Positions 47,601 through 59,064 of a DNA stretch of 64,000 bases are shown piece after piece. Location of the stretch: positions 946,831 to 1,010,830 of the forward strand of contig KN834754.1 of the NCBI GenBank assembly GCA_000827265.1, read 5' to 3'. The notes beneath the pieces are model-generated. The model searched no databases. It saw nothing but the letters and a program-made list of their open reading frames with translations, and was not told where the DNA came from. Numbering within the stretch: position 1 is the first letter of the stretch; each line of letters opens with the position of its first letter. The position numbers and the translations under genes are program-made. Source of the DNA: Collybiopsis luxurians FD-317 M1 (Eukaryota > Basidiomycota > Agaricomycetes > Agaricales > Omphalotaceae).

Positions 47601-47686
47601 TTGAAGGAGCATCAATCTAATATAGGAGATAGATGAGAAGTCGGGAACTTACTTTCAGAAAGTGAGCGCTTTGGTGTCCAGTTCAT
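44666..47686 (-). CDS. Acyl-CoA synthetase / AMP-dependent ligase
   Basis: This adenylating enzyme activates a carboxylic (probably fatty) acid to its CoA thioester. Twenty-two exons: 47686-47653, 47599-47496, 47439-47298, 47253-47185, 47134-47101, 47048-46771, 46720-46701, 46648-46604, 46545-46417, 46353-46293, 46217-46211, 46157-46110, 46036-45914, 45864-45819, 45749-45712, 45650-45544, 45481-45464, 45412-45282, 45156-45128, 45069-45054, 44997-44882 and 44828-44666, giving 585 aa. The P-loop A3 motif is FTSGTTGRPKG, then [52 protein letters not shown] and the catalytic Lys in LTPSGKIMK. Introns at 45463 (GCAAGC) and 45053 (GCAAGT) have GC donors; one exon is 7 nt. Chain length preference is unknown. 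Confidence 0.9.
46211..46217 (-). other. 7-nt micro-exon of the acyl-CoA synthetase gene
   Basis: The coding-strand sequence CGGTCAA is flanked by AG and GT. Without it the upstream exon (phase 1) and downstream exon (phase 2) do not join in frame; with it the product reads EEAVKLIRSQNV, matching the family. Confidence 0.65.
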
Positions 47687-48617
47687 CGCAGCAGTCGATG
47701 GATGGTATGCCGAGGTCGAAAACGGAGGTGCGCCAAGTATTTATATGGTTGATGTAAGCCCACTGTCATTCACGGATATTTTATACCCCTTTATCATGTT
47801 CGGGGGTAACAAATGTTGGTGAGAATGGCACTGAATGCCAGGAGATGGCAGATACAGATTTGTCCGAGGAACGAAAAACTTTCCGCGGTTCTGAATTCTA
47901 GCTGTTACACGGGAGTGTGCTACGCGGTGGTCGCAATCAGACTAGAACACAATATAATGTGACTCAGAATAGCGAATAGTAAGATACGACTCGGATTCCT
48001 GGACGACCGGACGAGCTCTGAGAGATGTTCTGATGGTGGCAATGGGCTCTCGGGTCACCACAACAAACATATACCGGAACGCGACTCCATCATACAAGCG
48101 GTCAAGAAGGTATCTTCACGTGGCTTCGCACCGTCGGGAAGATCGCACAGGCAGATCACCAGGACTTAAGAGGGCTTTGGAATTCAGTATATATGTGTGA
48201 GGACAGATACATACAGTAGAGGCGCTTCAACGCAACTCTTACCGAAGCCCAGTTGCAAGCGGAGTTCGGAAAGCAGGGCCATGCTGCAAGCCTGCTGTAA
48301 TGAATTGTCGCTTCTTTTGTGGTTAATTGAACAACGAGGAGGTCAAAATTATACTCTATATTTGCCCCCTTAAGAAGGATCTGGGACTCGCCATCCTTGG
48401 CTTGCAAAAACCGTCAAAGTGCGAACAGCGTCCATTTATGTGCATCTGGAACCCGGAAAAATCACGAAATGATCTGGGGTCATGAAGTGGATCCGAAAAA
48501 GCAACAAATAATTTCCATACTTGAGATAACGAGGCTGGTGGTGGGCGCATGTGTCAAAGCTGTACTTTGTTACTAGAATTGAGCACGTGCTCATTTCCCT
48601 TTTCTTCGCGCTCCTTC
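47687..48617. promoter_or_regulatory. Divergent promoter region (acyl-CoA synthetase / RPB3)
   Basis: 931 nt between head-to-head genes, holding no ORF with family similarity. It must contain both promoters and 5' UTRs. No specific site is distinguishable by eye. Confidence 0.4.
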
Positions 48618-50086
48618 ATGAACACAGATCCTATCGTTCGAATTCGAGAGTATCAACGCGATAGGGTTAATTTTGTGCTGGAGAATGTTGACCTTGCGTA
48701 CGGAAGCCCATTTTTGCGCGCCTTTCTCCACAACTCACTCCCAAATTTAAAGCTTCGCAAACTCTCTGCGAAGGGTTATGATGGCTGATCTTCCAACCGT
48801 TGGTCCGTCATGAGTTATTGTCCCTTATCATTTTTCAAATACAAGCTTTCTTCCGTTAGCCATTGACTTGGTGGAAATAGAAGCCAATACAACTGTGCTT
48901 CCTGACGAGTTCATTGCCCATCGCCTAGGTATGGTGCCGTTGGTTAGTACAAATTGTGATGTAGCAATGCGGTATACAAGAGTATGCCTTTCCGCTTTAC
49001 TTTTTGGCCAACATTTGCTCACGTTCTTGTAGGATTGTAATTGTTTAGAGAACTGCGCTTTCTGTTCGATCATTTTGTCTCTTCATGTAACATGCCATGA
49101 CTCTGTCACAATGGACGTTACTAGCAATCACCTCGAGTTACAACCACATCCCGATCAAGGCATGGAAGAAGCTGGGGAAGAACAGGTCAAACGTATTGAG
49201 AATTTCGGCAGTCCTGTAGGCAAAAGTGCGTTCTTTTGCTGGATCTGTCTGTTCTATACATTGAACATGTCACTATCAGATGAGGTTGGCGCTGATCCTA
49301 TACTAATATGTAAGATTCGGAAAGGGCAGGAACTTAAGCTGCGATGTATTGCCAAGAAAGTATGTCATCTCGTCCAAAAATTAATTAAGCCCACATATTT
49401 AGGCGGTATGGATAGGGTATCGCCAAAGAACATGCAAAATGGTCACCATGCTCCGCGGTCGCATTTGAATACGATCCCCACAACAAACTCCGGCATACTT
49501 CCTATTGGTATGAAACAGACGAAAAAGCGGAATGGCCTTTGGGCGAGAATGCACGCGAGGAGGAACCTCCCAGAGAAGACGAACCATTCGATTTCAACGC
49601 CAAACCAAATAAATTTTATTTTGATGTGGAGACAGATGGCAGTTTAGGAGCGCAGGAAGTGGTTATGAAAGTGTGTGATGTTTTCCCTTTCGCTACCGAA
49701 AAAATCGCTCAACAATCTTCATACAGGGAATTGCCGAATTACAAAAGAAGCTAGCTTCGTTAGTCTGGGCGCTGAGAAAAGTGCGAAACGGCGAGAACGA
49801 CATGGACATGCCTTCCAGTGGAGATCAGTCCTCCGGAGATCAGGCCGCAGGGGTATCTAACGGAGGGTGGGGCTCTGGATCTGGCCCGGGTGGCTGGGGA
49901 GACGGCTCTGCCGGCGGTGGCGGTGGCGGAAACACTGGAGCTTGGGGTGGAACCAGTCCTTCGCGGACAGGTAACTCAGGTGCATGGGGATCTACTTCTG
50001 GGACTGGTAATGCCGCCTGGTCATCGTCACCAGCAGGTGGAGGATGGGGCAGTCCCTCAGCTCAAGCGAACGGCTGGAATGTCTAG
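48618..50086 (+). CDS. RPB3: RNA polymerase II subunit RPB3 with Gly/Trp/Ser-rich tail
   Basis: RPB3 pairs with RPB11 to seed assembly of RNA polymerase II. Exons 48618-48697, 48753-48802, 48860-48981, 49033-49225, 49280-49359, 49416-49670 and 49727-50086 give 379 aa. The alpha-like core is clear: [56 protein letters not shown]. The zinc loop has four Cys in [10 protein letters not shown]. Later come [39 protein letters not shown] and [13 protein letters not shown]. The last roughly 100 residues (from about 280) are Gly/Ser/Trp-rich with GAWG and GGWG repeats. This tail is absent from the compact human protein (275 aa) and longer than in yeast (318 aa). Confidence 0.95.
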
Positions 50087-50259
50087 TCCATTGTCTACTG
50101 CTCTACGGTTCTGTTTCAGTTTCAACCTTGTTTCTGTATGTTGTGATTGCATGGCAGTGAGATATCAAAACAAACAGCAAAGTAATCTGATGATGCATTG
50201 TCCAAAATAATATCTAATCAAGAGGCAGCCCGTGCTACCACTATATTACTTGCGAATCT

Positions 50260-53200
50260 TCATTTTCTTTCGGAAAGCTCGTAGACTTCAGTGGAAGGTA
50301 GTTTGGCTGTTTCTGATCTTGAGGGAGTGGATGCAGCAACGGGCATCCTCACCGAGCTCGATGTCGCATAACCAGGTTCGTTAATAGGCTCTGGCATCAT
50401 CAGCTCCTCGGGATCGTCAAATACATTGTCTGAATCATCATCTAAGGAGGTTTCTAGTAAGGAAAGCAAGGTTACGTTAGTTTATCTTCACTCACGAAGA
50501 GAAGGGTTCTGTTCGGACAGTCGCCAACCTCCGGCAGGAGCTGGCATGCTCTTAGGTCTAGCAGGAGGATGTTTTGCTTCGTCTTGCTTTACTTCTTCCC
50601 AAGGAACCTGCCAAATTCTAATGTTAGACTCCGTCCATCAATCTGATTTCGGCGATCATTCCTTACCTCAGTATAACGTTTAGGAGCAGCGACTGCACCA
50701 GGATTTCCAGTAGGACCTACATCCGAATAGATCGTTAGTATACCGAGGATTTGTGAGGCAGTGTTGGCTCGGACCATATATCCCGACTTCGGCAAGTGCT
50801 TGCTTCAGGGCACAGACCCATTTGTTACGACGTTTAGCTGATGGTTCTCATAACAGGTGTTTCAAGGCGGTACGTAAAAAAATCTAACCTTTGAGGGCGC
50901 CTTGTTGAGAATTACTTTTGTATTTGATGTCGGCAGTGAGGGACATGGATGCCTGCTCTGGAAAGTCTAAAGCATCATTTTTAGGTTAGGTTGATAGTTG
51001 ACAGACAAGAACGATGGACAAACCGATGACAGCAACGTCAAAGACAGGAAGATAGTCCCGTTTCTCCGACTGAACAAACTTGAGCATGTTCTCTCTCAGT
51101 TGTTCCAGGTCCTCAAATGTCGTTGAATAAGCGACTTCGAATTTGAAGGTTTCGGACATCTTGGAGGAAAACAAGATTAAAAGATATAACAGACTTGCTT
51201 CTGCGACGAACCTGCGGACTTCGACGGATGTTCTCGATGAACTAGAATGAGATTGAGAATACAACATGTAGACGGCGCCATGAAACAAACCTTGTCATTC
51301 AGCACACTGTTCGGTGCTTGCACGAGAGCACCTTTACTGTCGAGAAGAAGAGTTGATAATAGGGAGATCTCCTTCACCGTGTATTCCATCTCGTCCACGA
51401 CAATCTTGTCGTTGACATCATAGGGATGCTGAGAAGAGAGCTATGAGGTAGCTCCGTACTTGAAGGAACAGGGCTCCGCACCTTGATAAATAGAAAGATA
51501 ATACTCGTGAGCACTTCAGTGAGGCTACCGCCGATCAGCCAGCTTAAACCTATGGGTAATTCAGTGCAGAGTAGGAGAAAGTTTCCGAATCAACGTACCA
51601 AGGACCAGTGTTCCAACAGAAGTAAGGAGAGAAGTGAATTGTGCATCCTATCTCAAAAAATGAGGTAAGACACACCCCGGACGAGCAGCCGCGTACCAAC
51701 ACCACGGCAATAATCAATGCCGCTATCACAACATATAGACTCATAAAAATGTTATCCAACCTCCCTACTGCACTATCCAGATCCTGCATCGAATGCTCTA
51801 TTGACAACTGCTCGCGATGGAAATCCATACATGCAATCTCAACTTCTTCTCTCGACGTGTCGCCATTACCATCCTTGTCGAAAAGGTCAAAAACAGCGCT
51901 TGCTTCTTCGGGAGTACTGAAGTATCTCGCAATATCTTGGACAAATAAGTATTCTGACCCTGGCTTAGCAAAGGAGTAAAAGATACGGCGAGCCAGTAGG
52001 CGGGATTTATTCGCTGATTCAAGAGCCGTTTTAACCATGGCCTGAGGTGAGTTTGGCTGTAAAACGGAGCTTTAATGGCGTCAAGATGAAATGTGAACAT
52101 AGGAAGGCAGAGAAACTATCACCTTCCTGTTATCTCGGACTACACAAGCATGGATCAGAGGTCTAAGAGAAATAGGCAAAACGGGCTTACAGCAACATTG
52201 CCGAAAGCAGAAGTCGTCGTAGTTGCGGCGACCCGTACACCCTGCAGTGCCTTTTTGAAGAATCTCCGAGGGTTGACCGAGTTATTCTTGACGTGAGACG
52301 TTTTTAAAGTGTCTGAACGCCCTGGAATATCCGAAGAATGACGATATAGTGTCACCAATGATCGAACAGCGAACTTTTGGTCCGCAATACGTTCAGCGTA
52401 CGTCCTTTCGTGAAACTTGCCGGCAATCCACTGGATGGAAAATTTCTCAAACAATAGCACAGCGGAGCACAGAAAAAGGCCAAATAATAATTTGGCTATG
52501 AGACTGATGATACTCTTGCTTTTAGAGGATGCATCCGATTCTTGACGGTTATCAATAACTGGGTTCCACTGAGGCAATACATACATCAATTTCGGAAGTC
52601 AACAAATGAAGCTCAGACACTCACAGTTACCCACATTGCGAGAGTCCACCCGAACAACGCGACATAGCGGTGAAGAGCGCCAGCCCAATCGATATATTTG
52701 CGAGTACCAACCGCGATAACACCTAGAAATGCACCCTGTAACTTTAATTTCCGCGAATAACGAGTTCAGCCGTTGCTTACCGACTGTTGCACGTATCGCA
52801 GAGGGTAGGATACGAGCTACAGCCAGTGCAAACCACCATCCTCCCCACTGAATAAACCATTGAGATGAGAATGTACGAGTATAGGTTAAGATCTTACCGC
52901 AACGGACAGCCAAATGCTCCACCACAATAACTTGACACCCCATATCGTCGCGTTGGGGAAGGTGGTCAACTATAGGAAAATTAGTCGTCTCGTCGTAATG
53001 GCAAAATTGAGCGTAGTCAAAGTGACCGATGAACCGATCGCCGAACCGGTCCTCACGAGCCTTTGGTGATTTGATAGAAGAAAAGGTCTCAGCAACTGAG
53101 TGTGCAGCTCAGCCATCAGTTCAGGTACACTCTGACTGTCACGCTCAGTCCACATACACCCAAGATCCCCGGTATCCACAACTAAGCAATAATTTTATAA

Positions 53201-53626
53201 GCACCAAGAGACTTGAGATTCTCAGACATGGGACTGACCAGGGCTAGAACCGGAGTTATAAACAAGAACCATCTCGTAGCCACAGAGACGTTCAACAAAT
53301 ACTGGTATAGTTTGGCAGCCTTTTGGACGAGGGAGATATCAGTGATCATAAAATAATTAACTTTATAAACATACTTTATTGTCGGGTAGATCCCCTTTTG
53401 CATAAACTAGATGACTCTCACTTGCATTTCGAGAATCGAATTCTTCATATGAATGTTCAAATTTGCGAATTCCATTGAGGAGATCCCATGAAGAAGAAGA
53501 ATGGTGCTGAAGTTCTGGACGAGGCATTCCAGGAGAGTGTCCGCTTTCCGCGTCGCTGTTGTAGCGAGAACCTCTTGTCCTGGGGGCCGGCGGAAGGGAT
53601 GTTGAGCCAGGCGAAGGAGGGTACAT
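50260..53626 (-). CDS. MscS-family mechanosensitive channel with EF-hand (Msy1/Msy2-like)
   Basis: This membrane channel is of the fungal MscS type, which acts in the ER in fission yeast and tunes calcium during hypo-osmotic shock. Nineteen exons give 759 aa: 53626-53375, 53319-53239, 53181-53158, 52969-52898, 52847-52781, 52722-52625, 52568-52191, 52139-52123, 52069-51697, 51647-51599, 51549-51482, 51428-51291, 51241-51212, 51159-51024, 50966-50889, 50837-50775, 50715-50666, 50607-50496 and 50453-50260. A Ser/Pro-rich N-terminus leads to several membrane helices (WFLFITPVLALLWIPGILG, LFGLFLCSAVLLF). A canonical EF-hand (DKDGNGDTSREE) precedes the pore helix (SLLTSVGTLVLGLSWLIGG) and the beta domain (HPYDVNDKIVVDE). 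The intron at 53157-52970 is 188 nt, long for this locus. Confidence 0.9.
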
Positions 53627-53831
53627 GACGGAGTGAATCCAAATCAGGAATTTGGTGAGCGCCTAATACCCAATACTCATTCCAAATTCGTGACATGACA
53701 ACCACCGGACCGCGCTGTTTCCGTGGAAATAAGAGAATTTCGTCAATGTATTTTTACTCCAGACGTCGATACATTGATACGGCACAGCAGCAGTACAAAA
53801 ACATCTAATCTAATCCGACGTCGTATCGACC

Positions 53832-56800
53832 TCAGTCCATGTCAATATCTCCGTCAGCAGCGTTCTCCACTGCGTTGGCCATCGTAGACCACTTTGGATA
53901 GACTCTCTTATAGAGCGCCATACACACAGTGTCCATTTGCGATATAGGTCCGTCAAAGTGAGCTTTATAATAGCCATGTGTACCCAGGCTCCCGCGAATA
54001 TTTCCCGTCCTTCCATGCTTGGTGTAAAGCTGGATTGGGGAAAAGTATTTAACGTCATCTGTACAGACACCATCAGAACGTCGATCGTTTCAGAACATAA
54101 GACCTCCAATCTCTACACACCAGGATTAAAGAACATATACCGAACGGTTGCCGTTTTCTTATGGACTTTAAATGGATGTCCAGTTAGTACAACGCGCTTT
54201 GCGATGATACGCGTGGTATCAGGTGAGTGGAAGGTGCCGGAAGCAACGAGGGTAGGAGTGGCCGATGAACCTGCACGACAAAACCAGTGTGTTTTCGGAG
54301 AAGAGGAGCAATTAGGTGCAGCTCAGCAAGGACATGAAAAAACTTACCAGATCCCAGAGGTTCATTTTGTCTTAACAAAACACAAGACGTTTTTCCTCCG
54401 CCGCCGCTAAATGTCATTGGTCCATACACTGTCGCCATAGTCGCGATACCGTGGTGTAAGTACCGCTCAAACTTGTGGACGTTGTTCGGAGACGATTTAC
54501 CTAGGCACGCGAGGACCAATCAAGCCGCGAACGAATTGAAGCTGACATAGACTTACCGCCCTCAAACGATGAGTAAATGGGGTTAACATGCAGTTTCCTC
54601 GGACCGATGAGCAAGACAAGTGGGTCTTTGCTCCTGACAGATCCATGATACTCAGTGTTTCGCGTAACGGTAAAGTTCAACACCGTCGTCTTGTGTTCAT
54701 GTTGGTGCAGAGAAAAAAGGGTCAAAGGGTACCGGTCTAGGTCAGAATGATGAGAATAGACATGTTTTGGAACAGATTTGAGTGCTATCGTCACTCGTGT
54801 TCCGGGCTGTAAAGAAAGTTCTTTAAAAATCACGAGGAAATCGAAAGAAAATATGAACCTCTATATTCACGCCCTCTTCCCGTTCCTTGATCATCCTCTT
54901 GATCATCCTCCGTTCACTTCTCTTCCATCCTTTCTCACCTCCTTCCCAAGCAAATATCCTGCCATATTCCACTGGCAAATTTTCATATGGGTCCCATGGA
55001 CTTGTTCTGAAAGACTTCAAACCGCGGTACCGAGCAAATCGAGTCTGAGCTGGTGCATCGAGAGGGGTATCGAGCTCGTCAGGGAATACGGTGTGAGTAT
55101 GTTCTATCCGCACGCTGAGCTGGGAAAAGATGTGACGAGACTCTGGGAGACATGCCTTCTTGCTCTCTTTCTCTTTTATCTTTTTCTCGAGCCAATCGCC
55201 AGGATGCGAGCCTAGAACGATTGAGTGTTGATTCGAGGGAGGAGGCAAGGCTTACTGTCGATCTTCCTCGTCCTCAGGCAAATCTTCAAAATCCTCGAAA
55301 GTGACCCTTTTATCTCCCGTGTCGATATCTTTGTCCTCGTCATCCTGCTCCATTGGGATAACTTCTTCTTGCTGCATCTCTTCCGGATCAGCATCGGCCT
55401 GACCCTCCTCATCTTCATCGGCTTCTGAGTCGGTGCCATCGGAGTCAACAATCCATGCCGCCTGATATTCGCTCATCCCTTTTGGAACTTTTTTTCGTCT
55501 CGTTATAGATCTCGGGGTGGTCCCTTCTGGCGCATCTGGAATCGCCTCTGTGTCGATGTGCTCAGATCTATTCGCTGCATAAAAGCCATTTCTGAGGAGG
55601 AATGCTATCAAGAATAAAAGCACACGACTAACCTCCCTGCATCTCCTCCTCGCTGGGCCACGTCTGTTCCTTTTGTAGCTCCTCTACATCGTCCGGAGGA
55701 TTGGTGGAAACCAGAGAGTCAGCTTCGTCAGGAGATGGTTCAGCTAATACTACTGGCTCCGTTTCCATGTCCATGGAACGATTTGAGGGAGTGGATGCAG
55801 AAAGGATCTATAGATTCTAGATCAGCAGCTCAGCACATATGGAAAAAATCTTCGCAAACCTTGTGAATCTGATAATCCCCCCATCCTGGTAAATGCATCA
55901 ATCTATTTGGGTCGAGGAAAGAGCCTCGAACGATACCCGTTACACTCAGCATTCCCATTTCCTGTTCTCCACTTGACGGAGACCAGGTTACACTGTCAGT
56001 AAGCATGTATGATCTGCCAGTTCTCCATTTCACTTGCGACGGAGTACCTTCACATAGTGCCCGGACGGCGTTGAGGGAATCACTATGAGATTCGACGGAA
56101 GATAGATCGTACACGCGAGACAGGGAGGGAACAAAGTACTGAGTGAATGAGAGAAGCGATTTTATGATCTCTTTGCGCTCTTTCTGAGCTTTCGTTGAAT
56201 CTCCCGGCAACGTTTCTGTGACAAATGACGGCCCAATAACAGCAACGACCTCTGGCATCCCGAGACTCTGCATAGTTCGCATCAGAGTCTCACCTTTCTC
56301 ATCAACCTCTACAGCGCCCGAAAGAACTAGTAAGACATAGTCGGCAATTTTCAGGGCGTCCAGGGTAGCGTAGAAGGTGGTAGGAAAGATAAATTGTAGC
56401 GAAGTTTTGAACCTCGTTGCGTTCAATTTTGGTTCAGATTCTTCACCCAGCGCCGCGGCCAATGACTTGATAACCCCACTACAGTCTACATCTTCGGTCA
56501 AAGACACCACGGCGACAATTCGGGGGACCTTGCTAAACAATCTTTTGGCACCGATCAAGTCCTGCCTTTTAGCCTGTTGGGCCTGTTTGGCTGCATTTCG
56601 CCGATTGAGGCGAAGCTGAGCTGCATCATTTGAGGTAGTTGAAAACAACTTAGGCGAGCTTCGGGGAACCTTCCCTGGAAGCAAGATCAACGGTAACCCT
56701 TCGGGAGATCGACTGTAATAAATGCTTACCTTTGGCTGCATCTTTGAGCGCCCCCTTGCTGGAATGTCTGCTTTTGAATGATTTATTGGACTGCTTTAGA

Positions 56801-56832
56801 GTCGATCTGTGGTGGTGCCGCGTTTCTACCAT
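53832..56832 (-). CDS. TSR1: Ribosome biogenesis protein TSR1 (40S maturation)
   Basis: TSR1 is a GTPase-like but inactive factor that guards late cytoplasmic 40S precursors. Exons 56832-56730, 56674-55860, 55807-55633, 55574-55256, 55211-55156, 55103-54859, 54806-54557, 54500-54348, 54270-54121 and 54058-53832 give 830 aa. The N-terminus [20 protein letters not shown] is the family signature. A Bms1/Tsr1 GTPase-like domain follows, then the acidic linker, [19 protein letters not shown], the conserved [39 protein letters not shown] and [17 protein letters not shown]. The intron at 55155 appears to start GCATGT: only that border joins REREQE to the FPDELDTP segment in frame. The flanking residues there are less certain than the rest. 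Confidence 0.93.
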
Positions 56833-57606
56833 TTTTTTTAGTCCTGCTCGTTGTACGCGACCTCGAGGTGGACGCTCAAAAAAAATTAATCGCCGGCAGG
56901 CACTCGTCGCTCAGCCCGGGCGCTTAAATTTGTTTCATCACCCGCCTCTAATCCCCACATTCAGAAGAACAGGAAATTAATTTCGAGCTTTGTTTGGGCT
57001 ATCTTCTGTGCTGCGATTACATGCAAATCTCTCGATCCTACCCTCGGCGAGTACTGTAATTGTGAATAGATCTCCGCTAGTAAACATCAACTTGTCTTAA
57101 CAAAGCAGGGTGTTCGTCGATTTTCCAGCCCAAGTCTATCGTTAGTCTTTTAATAAGGACTGTTGGAGTAGCCACTTCATTTCACCAGGTAACAACTAGT
57201 AAATCTTCGCTCACTCGAATTTTTTTGAATCGCCACCGATTAGTTTAAGATGTTACTCCCATTACGCTGAGTCTTTCACCCATCGCGCTAGGCAGTGAGC
57301 ACGGAACTACCGGTTCACTGTTTTCTTGAACATTCGGTACCACGAATCATATGCATCTCGCTTTTATGATCTAGGGTATTTTCTAGCACCCCACATATGT
57401 CCAAGGTACAAACTCTACCCGGAAAACTCACGACTCTCCAGAGATTTTCCGCGAATTTAGTCCTTGAGATCGAGGTAGGATTTGGGTTTGTATGGACTCG
57501 CAGTCCCCGGAAAATGACTTTAGCTCTGAAAATGATCATTTTGAGCTACCTGGTCAAGTAGCGCGTGGATGTGGAGAAATGGTAGTTGCAAGAACTATTC
57601 TGCTCG

Positions 57607-57894
57607 ATTTCGAGGTGAAGCACTTATCCCCGTGCCCGCCTCTTGGACTCCCGGAGCCAATCTCTGGAACCAGAAACCCCGGATCGAGTAATGTTCATAC
57701 AAATCGTTTCTTTGCACTTTCGGCCGTGGCAAGAAGAACTGTCCCATCTTCGTGGTGTTCGAAGTATGGACCTACCCGTAAACGTGTGGGAGTGTGCTGA
57801 AGCAGTGAAGAAAAATATCGGCGGAAGTAAAGGATGGGGTACGAACTCTCAAACGATCAACGTAAATAACAGCTGGAACAGCTGCTGTGGGTAA
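57607..57894 (+). pseudogene. Possible coding remnant, family unknown
   Basis: An open stretch translates to a plausible globular sequence including FIQIVSLHFRPWQEELSHLR and MDLPVNVWECAEAVKKNIGG. It has no good upstream start: a TGA interrupts the frame just before it, and an overlapping frame (57492-57800) is equally open. Composition looks more like protein than random sequence, but I do not recognise a family. It could be a relic or an exon of an unannotated gene. Confidence 0.22.
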
Positions 57895-58164
57895 GGCTTG
57901 CAGGCTTTTCTATGCTGAACAGCCCGCAGATCTTCCCCTCTCCGCTAAGATATTTTGGTCTATGAGAATTCGTATTTGAAAAACGTCCATACTTTTCTCG
58001 AACCTTCGTTTCACCGCCTGGACGTCTAAGAAAACTGCTATCTTAAAAGATGTTAGGTCACACTACAGCAAGTGCTGTTGTATACGACTCTCGGGCGCGG
58101 GGATCACTGCGGATTATTGTTCAAGCCCTACCTGGATATGCACCGTGGTGTTGGTCATGTACAA

Positions 58165-58179
58165 TTTTTTTTTTTTTTT
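58165..58179 (+). repeat. Homopolymer run of 15 T
   Basis: A run of 15 consecutive T inside the gene-poor stretch; a simple repeat with no assigned role. Confidence 0.8.
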
Positions 58180-58780
58180 GCTTTCTGAAAGAGCCACACC
58201 TTTCCATCTTAAGCTAATAGTACAGTCGTCAAAGTTCTCTCGTCTACTTATCGAGACAACAGTGTTTTGGATTCCATATCCGCAGGCCCAGAGGTCATGC
58301 ATGATTCTCGTCTAACCGCGTTCAAATCCAAGTCCTGCACGGGCGGACCTATAAACCATGCATTTACTCGACGATATGCGTGCTTGTGCAGGGATCTTAC
58401 TTTTGATGACCATTACCACCAGGCTACCGTCCGTATTGCCTCCGCCAACTCTCGTAACTTCGTTGTTGTTCCGAGTCCGTCTTTTACCGTACATGCATAT
58501 GCAGACATAGATGTGTAGCCACCGGAACAACCGTCTGTCCAACAATGACGTTCCCAATTGTTTATAAGAAACAAAATTTAAACCAATTCGCCGCTCGGAA
58601 CAATTTTTGAAAGATGGAAGAATGTCCACATATAGCACATACATATCATACGTCCACTATGGTGATACCGATGTCGTTGATCCTCGGAATACTCTAGAAC
58701 ACTTGACTAATCGAGAAGCTGCTCTTCAAAACTCAAAAGTTTTTAACCGCGTCGGTTGTATTCTCGGCTAAGGAACACTT

Positions 58781-59017
58781 TCAATCTTCAAGATCCGTAG
58801 GCTCCACACCGCTGATATAACTTGCATGGTAATACAGAGTATCCCGTTGATAAGTGATGTGCGGTGGCTCGAAAGGGGATAGCTGGAAAGCCTGGAATCT
58901 CAGTTTGACAACCATCAGGATTTCAGGATCCAACTCGGTTCGCGTCACCATCCGATTGTGTCTGCCCCGAACATCAAAGAGATTGGTATAGAATAATCCA
59001 TATCTTGTTTGATACAA
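58781..59017 (-). pseudogene. Possible coding remnant downstream of TLG2
   Basis: An open frame reads, for example, TELDPEILMVVKLRFQAFQL, then SPFEPPHITYQRDTLYYHAS and ends GVEPTDLED before a stop. It lies just beyond the TLG2 stop on the same strand with no ATG and no room for its own 5' part. A fragment of a lost gene, or an alternative 3' exon, are both possible. No family recognised. Confidence 0.25.
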
Positions 59018-59064
59018 AAGTTAACCCAGGAAGTTGATATCAATAGCTACGGTATACTGTACGA

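Larger units (their letters stand above)
56833..59064. other. Longest gene-poor stretch in the window
   Basis: About 2.2 kb between TSR1 and TLG2. It contains a 15-T run at 58165-58179 and several short ORFs. Two ORFs look mildly protein-like (about 57607-57894 + and 58781-59017 -), but neither has a recognised domain, a convincing start or splice partners. This may be a decayed gene region. Confidence 0.4.
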
